A stretch of DNA of 64,000 bases from Buddleja alternifolia (lineage: Eukaryota; Streptophyta; Magnoliopsida; Lamiales; Scrophulariaceae). Of this stretch, positions 23,301-33,584 are shown piece after piece (position 1 is the stretch's first letter; each line of letters opens with the position of its first letter). The translations under genes were made by a program, and so were the position numbers. A model generated the notes under the pieces. That model was given only the letters and a program-made list of their open reading frames with translations. It was not told where the DNA came from and made no database searches. The stretch covers positions 52,565,149 through 52,629,148 of the forward strand of contig CM033392.1 in assembly GCA_019426215.1 (NCBI GenBank), written 5' to 3'.

Positions 23301-26300
23301 TCTGAGATTGTTCAGACTCCAAAAGAACTAAATGATTCAATATATGTTTAAAGGAGACTCCTAGAACTAGGGAAGAAAGACACTTTTTATGTTTCATTTG
23401 TGAGCTTGATGAGACTCTTTTTTCAGAAGTCTGCAAAAATCAGCTTTTGTTGTTGTGTTGATGTGTTTACCTTGCAATATCTCACTTGTTATAGCTTATA
23501 TTGTCTTGCAAAACAGGTTGTGCTCATAAGTGGTGAAACTGGATGCGGGAAAACGACACAGGTGTCCTTTTCTCACCTTTGGTTGTTTTGTTCTTTTTCC
23601 TCATATTCTCTCGCCAAAAAGAGAATGTTCTTCAACTACTAGTCTGAGTTATAATGCAATTTGATGATCATTTCATTTTTTCTTTATTTTGCGTTTTTTT
23701 TCTTTCTTTATATTTGTTGTGCCCGTCTGCCTGTAATGTATTGTTTTGGATCCAAAGGTCAAACCGAAGGTTCCAAAGTTGCAAATGGTGAATTCTTTTC
23801 TTTTCGTATTATAGTTGTATAAGAGGAACATAAGGCAGATAATGGATAGAAAATCCTAGGACAGACGATGAGTCTGTTCAAGTTGTTTCTAAAGTAATTG
23901 GTTAATTGTACCATTTGATCCATATGGCAATGGTGCCAGAGACCAAGTATATTCATTGCATTTTGTATCTGCACCGGTATGCTCTTTACAAACATATTGT
24001 GGTTTTTCCTCATTATGTTGGTTCAGTTGGTGCTTCTGTCCAGCTCGGCTTTAACTTAGTGAGCCGTAACATTGATTCCTTTCTGGTTTTGGTTTAAAAC
24101 TATAAATTACCTGACCTGGTTAGCAGTTATGTGATCTGCTCATGTGTCTAATTTTCTGTACGGTTCTTACATGGTGGATCAGGTTAAATTGGTTATCCAC
24201 TCTGCCAGTAATAGTGCTTGGTTTCGAAAAGTCAACTTATTGATGTGTGCTTTTTGATGAGATTGACATTTTGATATCAATAGCTTTTTCTCCCCGTTTG
24301 AATATATAAACCTCGTATGCATTAATAAATTCTTTCAATTTCAATTTTGGTCTTTTTGTGTAAATATGATGGGGAAGTGAGATAAAATTAACGTGATTTC
24401 TTAAAATAAAGGAAATTTCGGTTATAGAATACTGGAAAGTGCAGCCAGTGGGACGGAGTATCTAGTATTTTATTAAGTTATGGAAATTTTAGTAGGAGGA
24501 AAAATGTGTGTGAGATCATAAAAAAATACTTAAAAGAGAAGTATTATATTATATGCTCTTGGCATGAAAATTTCGAAATGTCTTTAGAAATTGATATTGT
24601 TTTCTCTTTTATTCTCGTAAATTAAACTTATTTTTTTAAAATTCTTTCTGCCTGACTAAAACAAAAGAATAGTTTCAATGTATCTTGTTGTGTGCATGCT
24701 AGTTGAGGCATCAGGACGTATTGCATTCGATACTTAAATTTTTGTCTTTCTTGAACCCAGTATTTGTAAACAGAAGAATTCAATGGAAAAGGGGTGAAAT
24801 CCATTAGCTGGCGGATACAATTTGCAATTTTGCTTCTGTATCCTCCAATTATTGTTTTTGAGCATTATTGTTTTTTTTTTCTTTTTTATTTTTTGTTAAT
24901 ACATCTAAAATTATCATTATCGATTCAGGTCCCTCAGTATCTTCTGGAGCATGCATGGAGTAAAGGAGAGGCATGTAAAATCGTTTGTACTCAGCCAAGA
25001 AGAATCTCTGCCACATCAGGTTATACACCCTTTCTGTTTTGAAAATGTATATTTATATTTGTTTCATCGTCTTTATTCATCTTTATGTATGTTAATTGCA
25101 GTGGCTGAAAGAATTGCCTCGGAAAGAGGTGAAAATATTGGAGAGTCTGTTGGCTACAAGGTACTACATTATTTAATGGTTAGCTATATGAGTACTTCTT
25201 ATTATTTTATAATCACAATCCTTCTCGTTTTAGAAATTGTCAACTCATATGACTTGCTTCTTTTTAATTTTGAACTTTAATTGGACAGGATCTGCCCAGT
25301 CTGACGCATCATTTGTCTGAAATTTTAATTTTCTTGCAAAGTCTGGTTTTTATGATTTATTGAGGTTTCACGCAGTCACATTAGGTTTCCATGATTAGAT
25401 GGCATGTCATTTGGATGCTACAATCTATAGTATCTAGATTGTCAATGTAGGAAGCTTCATATTGTATGCTTCGTAGGGCTCGATGTACCTGGACAACCGT
25501 GACCATCCATGTGGTAGGACCCACATGGGATCCACCGTACAAATTGTGATTATACAGAACCTGAGCTTCCTAAGAATCACTCATTTTATGTGGCATAAGA
25601 GGGTTAAAAGTCACGATATTCAGCCGTTAGTAGATATTAGAAAGAATCAACATAAGGGACTTAACCTAATTGATAATCAAGATTTATGTAAGCCTAACCA
25701 TTAAAATGTTAGGGTGAATATTGGAACTGTGATGATCCATTTATGCCTTACGATAATCATTACCGCTATTTTGATTTGTGCCATTATGTTTTTTGTACCA
25801 TACTCTTATACTTGTTTATGAATATTAGGCATGCATATTATACAATACTTCCTTAAATGACTTTATTTTACTTCACGGGAAATACTAGATTCGTCTGGAC
25901 AGCAAAGGTGGGAGGCATTCGTCTGTCGTGTTCTGCACAAATGGAGTTTTGTTGAGGATTCTTGCTAGTACACAAAGTGAGAAAACAAAGAAAAAAAAAG
26001 CTTCAAAGAAAACGCAACATCCCGTATCTGAGTTAACTCACATAATTGTGGTACTGTTATCCTTCTAACACATTTATATACTGCTTCTACAATTTTCCAG
26101 CTAGTATCTTTCATCTGCTGATTGTTTTTTTATTAATGTTTTCTCGAAGATAAACTCAAAACTATTTTCCTTTTCTCTATCACTCTCTTCGATAATCTTT
26201 TTATGTCACCTCTAATTTTTAGTTTTGTTTCAAATTTGAGTAGTCTCTGCATATTGCATTAGTAACTCTTATCATATCTGTTAGAGGAATTTCTGTTGGC

Positions 26301-29300
26301 TATGGCCTACTTGGGTGAGAATTATTGGTTGGTTTCAGTTGTAATAAAAAGGAAAAAGAAAAAAGAAATTGTTTTAGCTGTGTGGGCTAGCTGGTTTGAG
26401 TTAAGGTTGTAACCTTGAGCTCTTTGTTTGTAATCATCTTTTATATCAATGAAATTGTTTTCTCCAAAAAAAAAAAAAAGCAACAAAGAAATTTTAATGT
26501 TATAAAAATTCAACACAATCAGACCAGTTTGATGACCTCTGAAGGTTCATGTGATTTCACATACAGGGTTTCTCTGTCTATTGATCCTTGTTCAATCATC
26601 AAAAAAAGAAAAAAGAACAAATTTACTTATTTATTCGACCTGTGTTCTTTTCTTAATGGTCTGTCACTCACAAACATACTTTCATTTTTAGGATGAAATT
26701 CATGAAAGGGATCGCTTCTCTGATTTTATGCTCGCAATAATCAGGTGCCACACCTATGATTCATTAACTTATATTTGTAAATATATATTTTTTTGTTTTG
26801 TGTAATAATTTCTTAGTAACTAAATTATTTAAAGTATTCTCTGTTACATATCCAGATATTTCATTTGTTATGTATACAAAGTATATAATATTTCAAACTT
26901 AAATGTGATTTCTGTAATTTTATATCTTCATTTAATCGTTATTCTGATTCTGTTGTTTTCGTCTTCAGAGACATACTTCCTTTATATCCTCACCTGCGCC
27001 TGGTTAGTATCATCCTGATCCTTTGCACGTAAAAAATATTTGCCCTTTTGTTATATTTCTTAGGCTTTACAAAATTTGATGGTGAATTCAACTTCTACAG
27101 GTATTAATGAGTGCCACAATTGATGCAGAGCGATTTTCGAAGTATTTTCGTGACTGTCCAATTATTCGAGTACCGGGGTTCACTTATCCCGTGAGTTGCT
27201 AATTCTAGTATATAATACCCTTTTTTATCCCTTCTTTTTAGCTACTAGTTCGAATTCAGTCCTGACCTCATCTGATAGAAACAGAAAAAACGATAAAAGA
27301 AAATACTTTCGATAAATCGAAGGTCCTACAAGAATAAATCTAAATCTTGTCCCAAGCCTAAGCTCGATACTTATTGATTCAAAACTGACTGAATAAAATT
27401 AACCCTAAAGACTCCTATTTATACTACTACTCAAATCCTAAAGAAAACTTGTCATCAAAGAAAACTTGCCACCAAAGAAACCTACTAACAATCAGACTCT
27501 ACTAATTAATTAACTCAAACATAAAATAAAATTAAACAGCCTTAATAACACGTCTAATCAGCTCCTTCTTCTTTTGCTCATATATCCGCTTCACAACAAT
27601 TCCACCCCCCTTAAAAGCAGCCTTGTCCCCAAGGCTGAACTCAGGAAATTGTTGCCTATGCGTGTAAGGCCTTCCCGAATAAGGATCATCGAATCGCACC
27701 GTGTATTGCACATGCTGAGCTTCTTCATGCTCCGGTTTTGCTTCCAATTTAACCGGTTCTTGACCACTTAAATCATTAGACTTGGTTTTGGACATTGCTC
27801 CGGGATCAAGCTTATGGTCAAAATATGCTTTATTTGGATAATTTGCATCACTCATAGTTTCTTCAGTCTCAGCATGATTGATACCATTACTCTCAGTTGA
27901 CTTTGGTGATATCACAGCGGGATCATTTTCTTGAATATTGGTCTTTTTGATACCACCCTTAGCCACCGATTGGTCTGCGAAGATGTTTTCATTACTACAC
28001 CTGATTTTACCACTATTCTGTCGGCACAAGGAAGCTACAACCTCAATGTAATCATCCACAGAAGTATCTAAAGTTTTTACTGCTTGTGTTAAACAAGGTC
28101 TAAGCTTATCGGCATGACAGCCTCATTGCTCCTTTTCGAGGTAGCTAAGATTGGATTAAGTACATCTGAAGATATATCTTCACTTTCTTCTAATACAAGA
28201 GTCATAATTGTCTCCATAGGTGCAAAGATGCCTTCCGTATGATAAACTCCAATAGCTTGAACAAAGTGTTGGAATATCTCAATAATCATCTGGTCACATT
28301 CTAAATCCAACATGATGACACAAGACCTGACTTTGGCCATGGTTTCAAGTATGGTGACCCTTTTTCCATGGGATCTGCTGGATGTGTTCGACAAATCCTG
28401 GAAGGATAATACAATCAACTGGAATACATCCTTCATCTTTTCATCGTCATATGGAGCATCCGGTGCAGTAATTCTGGTTATCTCACTGATGCAAGAAGCT
28501 ACTCCTACTTTTACATCATTGTCTGAATGCTTCACCAGCTCCTCTGCAACCAGGGCCTTCATTAGTGGAGAAAGGGCAGTTTGCATGGATTTGGCAGGTG
28601 ACTGCTCCACTTTTGATAAGAGTTCCTCGATTCAATCGAGAAGAGGCAGGAGTTCATCGATAGAAGGAGGCTGAAGGAGTTTGTTCCCAGCTGCGTCAAG
28701 ACGTTATTTCCGTTCTTTATGGGAAAGTGGCGCCATTAATATCTCGAATTCACTCTTTGATTTGGCATGCCGGACCAAATTGATAGAAACAGAAAAAACG
28801 ATAAAAGAAAATACTTTCGATAAATAGAAAGTCCTACAACAATAAATCTTGCCCTACAAGAATAAATCTTGTCCCAAGCCTAAGCTCGATACTTTATTGA
28901 TTCAAAATTGAATGAATAAAATAAACCCTAAAGACTCCTATTTATACTACTACTCAAACCTTAAAGAAAACTAGTCACCAAAGAAAACTTGCCACCAAAG
29001 AAACCTACTAACAATCAGACTCTACTAATTAATTAACTCAAACCTAAAATAAAATTAAACAGCCTTCATAACACGTCTAATCAGCTCCTTCTTTTGCTCA
29101 TAAACCCACTTCACCATCATATTTAGCCACATAAATTATCGTTTTAGTAGAAGATGGCCTTAAGTGTTTGAACTCCGTTGATTACTAACTTTAAAAACTG
29201 CGTAGTAATGTACACGGGGGCACTGAAGTTTCATTTCCTGAATTTTGGACTTTTTACTGTGTTAATTTTTTGCACATGTGTGACACTGTTAGGAATTAAT

Positions 29301-32300
29301 GGAGGGTTGACCACCACGACTGAATCTGAGGGGAAAAAAGAAATTGAGACGTCTGGTGCTAATTTTAAGGGTAAATTACATAGACACCGCTTGCGTGAGA
29401 CTAATTATGCAAACACACTCGGGTTTGAGAAACTGCCATAACTTCCTCCATTAGTAAAAGCATAGTACAATTGCATCATGTCAATAAAAGCAGATTATAA
29501 TTTCATTGCCTGTTAGTAGAAGTAAAAGAAGATTACAATTTCACCCCTTATTTTTCGAGCTGTCTGGATCCGACAAGGGTGTGTCTTGGTAATTTGAAAA
29601 ATCTCAAGATGCTCGTGGTAATTTACCCAATAAGTGAGGGATGTGTGCGTAGAACTATCCGTAATTTAAAAAACGGCCACCAGATAGATTAAATTAATGA
29701 CAAATATCACCAAAATTGAAATTATCACTTTCAATATAATGGTGCCGATATTTCTCTTTATTTAACTTAGTGCAATGTTATGTTTTCAGGTAAAAACGTT
29801 TTATCTCGAGGACGTATTATCTATAGTGGGTACAAATGAAAACAATCACCTTACACATGTGGAAAATACCGAGACCATAGACGATACTTTAACAGAGGAA
29901 TGCAAAGTTGCTCTTGATGAGGCTATGGACTCGGCTTTGTCAAATGATGAGTTTGACCCCCTCCTCGAGTTATTATCTTCTGAAGGAAATCCAAAAGTAT
30001 TCAATTACAAGCATTCTAAAACTGGAGTAACACCACTGATGGTATTTTCAGAGAAAGGAAGAGTGGGTGATATTTGCATGCTTCTCTCGTTTGGCGTAGA
30101 TTGTCATTTACAATCCAATGAAGGAAAAACGGCTTTTGATTACGCTGAACGAGAAAATCAAAAGGAAGCTGCTGAAATTATTAAAAAAAAAATGGAGAAC
30201 GCTTTTACTTATTCTGATGTGGAGCAAAAATTACTAGATAAATACTTAACAAATTTCAATCCAGAACTGATTGATTGTGTGCTTATTGAGAAACTACTGA
30301 GGAAAATATGTAACGACTCGAAGGACGGTGCCGTTCTTGTTTTCCTTCCAGGCTGGGACGATATAAATAAAACACGAGAGAAATTACTGGCGAGCCCTTT
30401 CTTTAAGGACTCGTCTAAATTCTTAATCCTTTCTCTTCATTCTAAGGTCCCGTTAGTTGAGCAGAAGAAAGTTTTCAAACGGCCCCCGCCTGGATGCCGA
30501 AAAATTGTTCTTTCGACGAATATTGCTGAGACATCTGTCACCATTGAGGATGTTGTTTATGTTATAGACAGCGGGCGTATGAAGGAAAAAAGTTACGACC
30601 CATATAGCAATGTGTCGACTCTTCATTCTTCGTGGGTCTCAAAAGCAAGCGCAAAGCAACGGGAGGGGCGTGCTGGCCGGTGCCAACCCGGGATTTGTTA
30701 TCATCTTTATTCAAAAGTAAGGGCTGCATCGTTGCCGGATTTCCAAGTTCCTGAGATTAAGAGGATGCCAATTGATGAGCTTTGTTTGCAGGTAACTTAA
30801 CTCATTCATGTCTTTTGAAACGCAAAAGTATTACTCCTTCTGTCCCGTAAAGGATGACAAGTTTGACTTTTTTTTTTTGAAATAACTTCCAAACTTACCC
30901 CTTAGTTATTAAAAATTTGAGACTGTGAAAACATAAAGTTGATCTCAACAATAAAATAAATTTCAAATGTGGGTATCTCATTAAATTTTAATAAGACGAA
31001 AAAGACATCTAGATGGAGAAGTATGTTAATATATGGTGATGAAATGGGACAAATCTATAATTTTTTATAAAGCACCGACACCATAGAATAACTACTTTTG
31101 GTGTGTTTTAAATGTAATGACCACATTACCCCCAACCAATAAAGAATTTTTAAAGTAGCTTTTGTCCAGTTTTCTCTCTCTTCTCTTCATCACGTATATC
31201 TAGCTTCTTACTCTTTTTTCCTCTCTCATGTCATATTTTCTCATCCTTTTTATCCCAACAAATTTAATACTTTCTAAATCATTTCTAACTATGTACAAGA
31301 TCTTATATAAAATCTTAGGTGAAAACCTATGTTTTCCACATGTTCAAGCAAAAAAATTCATACCGGATAACAATAAAATTAATCATTTTAATATTTTCAT
31401 TTATTAAACACACGCATTGAGTGTGCCAAGGCGACTATATTTTATGGGATGGAGGGAGAAATAGTTTGACCAATGAACAGCTGGTAAATCTTTATGTAAT
31501 TCTCTAATGCTGCTTTTGGTTTCCCATGATAGTTGAAGATTATGGATCCATCTTGCAAAATAGAAGAATTTTTGCAGAAGACATTGGACCCACCTGTTCA
31601 CGAGACGATACAAAATGCAATCATTGTTCTTCAAGATGTTGGGGCACTGACACTCGAAGAGAAACTTACAGACCTCGGAGAGAAGCTTGGATCCCTTCCG
31701 GTTCATCCACGAAAAAGCAAGATGCTATTTATTGCAATATTACTTAATTGTCTCGACCCGGCATTGACTTTAGCTTGTGCTTCTGATTATAAAGATCCAT
31801 TTATTTTTCCAATGCTTCCTCTTGACAAAAAGAGATCCCAAGCCGCTCGATCGGAGCTAGCTTCGTTTTACGGTGGGAGCGGCGATCAATTAGCTGTAAT
31901 AGCCGCCTTTGATTGTTGGAGAATGGCTAAGGCAAAGGGTGAAGAAGCTTTGTTTTGTTCTCAATACTTCATATCTCCGGGCACTATGAAAATGATATCG
32001 CGAATGCGCAAGCAATTGGAAGATGAACTACTCCGCTACAGGTTCATACCGCACGATGCATCTCGTTGTAGTTTGAACGCACGGGACCCTGGGATACTCC
32101 ACACTGTCGTTTTAGCCGGTTTGTATCCAATGGTCGGGAGAATGCTTCCACATGGTAGGAGGTCCCTCGTGGAAACAACCGATGGCAATAAGGTTAGATT
32201 GCACCCTCATTCGACAAATATGAAGCTATCATATAAGAAACTTAGTGTTCCGCCTTTGATGGTGTTTGATGAGATAACCCGTGGAGATGGTGGGGTTTAC

Positions 32301-33584
32301 ATTAAAGATTGTAGTGTAATAGGTTCCCTCCCTTTGTTGTTGTTGGCCACGGAGATTGTCGTGGCTCCGAGCGAAAATGATGATGAGGATGATGAAAGTA
32401 ATGATGAAGATGATGGTGATGATAGTGATGAAGATAAAACTGAGGGTTGTGATTTGTCTAATTCCAGACGGGGCGAGAAAATCATGTCCTCGCCCGACAA
32501 TAGTGTTAAAGTGGTGGTTGATCGTTGGCTTCCCTTTGAGTCGACGGCTCTTGATGTTGCTCAAATTTATTGTCTCCGAGAGCGACTTGCTGCTGCAATC
32601 TTGTTCAAGGTAAAATTTTCGTACCCACGCGTGATTTTCTTGCAATGTAAGTCTGAATTCTTTTAGATTGCGTTTGGATTGAAGGTTTTGAGGGTGAGGT
32701 GGGTAAGGGTTCCAAATCTTTAAATCCAAAAGCAACCTGACATGGTGCTTGGTTTGTGCATTCGGTTCAAACCAAACAGAATTGATCGGTTTGGTTAAAA
32801 ACTCGAACTAAATTTGGTTTCGGTTCGGTTCGGTTAATCGAAATTCCAACCAAAACTAAAAAATGAATAATTGAAAAATTCTAAGAATGCAAATTCTTCC
32901 ACAAAAGGGGCAATTGTATTTGGAAACACAATTTCCCTTATTTAATATTTTTTCTAGCTACAATAAAATATAAAAAATATAAAAAAAAATAATATCTGGT
33001 TCTTTGGTTAGGTTAACTGCTTCCTAAAACCGAACCAAACCGGGAACCGAACCGAATTTCAATTCAGTTGCGTTTCAAATTTGAATTGTCAGTTTGCTGT
33101 TTGGTTTGCTCTCTTAACCAAACCGTGCACACTCTTAGCTGTGCGTTCTTGTCAAGTAATACACAAATACATTGCTTGTGCTTCACAAAACATTTTATCG
33201 ATTATACATCTTTTATCTTATTTCACGCAGGTAACACATCCACGTGACGTTCTCCCGCAACATCTTGGGGCGTCACTATATGCGACAGCCTGTATCTTAT
33301 CGTATGACGGAATGTCTGGGATCTCGTTGCCATTGGAACCCAATGACTCATTTGATACAACGGTTAATCCTGCGGATGTTAACCAACCAAATCAGGGGAA
33401 CAAAAAAGGGACGAACCAGCCGCCAAGAGGCAACTATCTCAAGTCACTTATGGCTCACAGTCATCAACATCAGAATCATGCATCAGAAAGTGCCGTCGTA
33501 ACTGGACAGGTGAAGGCCAAGTCTAAGACGACCTGGTCAATAAGAAATTTTTCTAAACGGCCTTGTGGTAATGGACATAGATGA
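20331..33584 (+). CDS. DExH6/NIH-type RNA helicase with ankyrin repeats, 14 coding exons
   Basis: Exons: 20331-20478, 22323-22413, 22514-22823, 22919-22993, 23517-23561, 24929-25019, 25102-25160, 25889-26050, 26692-26744, 26969-27002, 27101-27190, 29790-30791, 31533-32609 and 33231-33584. All phases agree, giving 1,196 residues. In order the protein shows an R3H-like N-terminus, Walker A GETGCGKT (214-221), DEIH (328-331), SAT (360-362), ankyrin repeats (about 434-523) inside the helicase core, a C-terminal helicase domain with [11 protein letters not shown] and [10 protein letters not shown]2 and OB-fold regions, and an acidic stretch near residue 1000. This layout is that of plant DExH6 (Arabidopsis NIH, At1g06670) and animal YTHDC2, which unwind nucleic acid 3' to 5' using ATP. 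The C-terminus is shorter than Arabidopsis NIH (about 1,570 residues as I recall). Introns host several transposons but no exon is disrupted. Confidence 0.92.
23015..23250. mobile_element. MITE in helicase intron, GGGTTAATTACA termini
   Basis: The left end GGGTTAATTACATGCACACC and the right end ...GGTGTCTATGTAATTTAACCC are inverted. It belongs to the same general group of GGG...AAATTACA MITEs seen at 966, 1880, 29369 and 46321. It lies in the intron between 22993 and 23517. Confidence 0.7.
27273..27598 (-). repeat. 3' LTR of the PDS5-carrying element
   Basis: This is the downstream LTR in element orientation, about 326 bp, and differs from its partner by scattered substitutions and small indels. 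The adjacent polypurine tract marks its inner end. Confidence 0.8.
27532..28736 (-). pseudogene. Captured PDS5 (cohesin cofactor) N-terminal fragment plus element-specific tail
   Basis: From an ATG at 28736-28734 the minus strand reads [10 protein letters not shown], a stop (TAA 28704-28706), [20 protein letters not shown], then a second stop (TGA 28632-28634). It continues [16 protein letters not shown] and, further on, [20 protein letters not shown] and [13 protein letters not shown]. These are hallmark stretches of the N-terminal HEAT region of plant PDS5-type proteins, which regulate sister-chromatid cohesion. Near 28090 the frame breaks and homology resumes in another frame ([20 protein letters not shown]) in the open frame ending at 27532. 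That frame ends with [14 protein letters not shown], which looks like element rather than PDS5 sequence. No introns interrupt the match, which suggests capture from spliced RNA. The stops and frameshift argue against a functional protein from the N-terminus. Confidence 0.82.
28781..29116 (-). repeat. 5' LTR of the PDS5-carrying element
   Basis: This is the upstream LTR in element orientation, about 336 bp. It contains a small internal duplication around AATAAATCTTG that is absent from the other copy. Its inner end is followed by ATTTGGTCCGGCATGCC, where a primer-binding site would lie; I cannot assign the tRNA. Confidence 0.78.
29369..29660. mobile_element. MITE in helicase intron, GGGTAAATTACAT termini
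   Basis: GGGTAAATTACATAGACACC at the left pairs with the region ending GTGTGCGTAGAACTATCC at the right, with a second inner pairing through GTAATTTACCC near 29616. The arms are imperfect. It lies 3' of the LTR element in the same intron. Confidence 0.55.
30834..31458. mobile_element. Stowaway-type MITE split by a Helitron
   Basis: The left terminus CTCCTTCTGTCCCGTAA follows TA and the right terminus GGGATGGAGGGAG is its inverted counterpart, matching the Stowaway consensus CTCCCTCCGTCCC (Tc1/mariner type). The two halves are separated by the Helitron at about 31054-31440, inserted close to the right terminus. The right TA is altered to AA. Confidence 0.75.
31054..31440 (+). mobile_element. 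Non-autonomous Helitron, nested in the Stowaway MITE
   Basis: The sequence starts TCTATAATTTTTTATAAAGC and ends just after a hairpin (CACACGCATTGAGTGTG) followed by CCAAGGCGACTAT. Two relatives occur in this window, at 45248-45640 and, reversed, at 54045-54420; the third ends in the canonical CTAGT. There is no rolling-circle transposase. It lies in the helicase intron 30792-31532. Confidence 0.68.
32735..33140. mobile_element. Inverted-repeat element in last helicase intron (CGGTTCGGTT motifs)
   Basis: GGTTTCGGTTCGGTTCGGTT at 32816-32835 and nearby sequence pair with AACCGAACCAAACCGGGAAC at 33029-33050, and the outer arms also share inverted AACCAAAC/GTTTGGTT blocks. The boundaries are approximate and no target duplication was resolved. 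Confidence 0.5.

Larger units (their letters stand above)
27273..29116 (-). mobile_element. Non-autonomous LTR retroelement carrying a PDS5 gene fragment
   Basis: Two direct repeats, 27273-27598 and 28781-29116, begin TGATAGAAACAG and end in CA on the plus strand. Read on the minus strand they contain a TATAAATA box and an AATAAA signal, as an LTR should. A purine-rich tract (AAGGGGGGTGG on the minus strand) abuts the inner end of the 27.3-kb LTR, as a polypurine tract should, fixing the element as minus-oriented. Flanks TCATC (27268-27272) and TCATA (29117-29121) are a near-perfect 5-bp target duplication. There is no gag, protease, reverse transcriptase or integrase. The interior holds a host-derived PDS5 fragment. 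The element lies wholly inside the intron 27191-29789 of the helicase gene, antisense to it. Confidence 0.82.

Noticed and set aside
27532..28059. An independent host gene on the minus strand
   Set aside because: It lies between two LTRs, continues PDS5 homology from the broken upstream frame and ends in element-like sequence.
32229..32735. Minus-strand open frame opposite the helicase OB-fold exon
   Set aside because: Its composition (Ile/Ser runs) comes from the complement of the acidic GAT/GAA repeat in the real gene.
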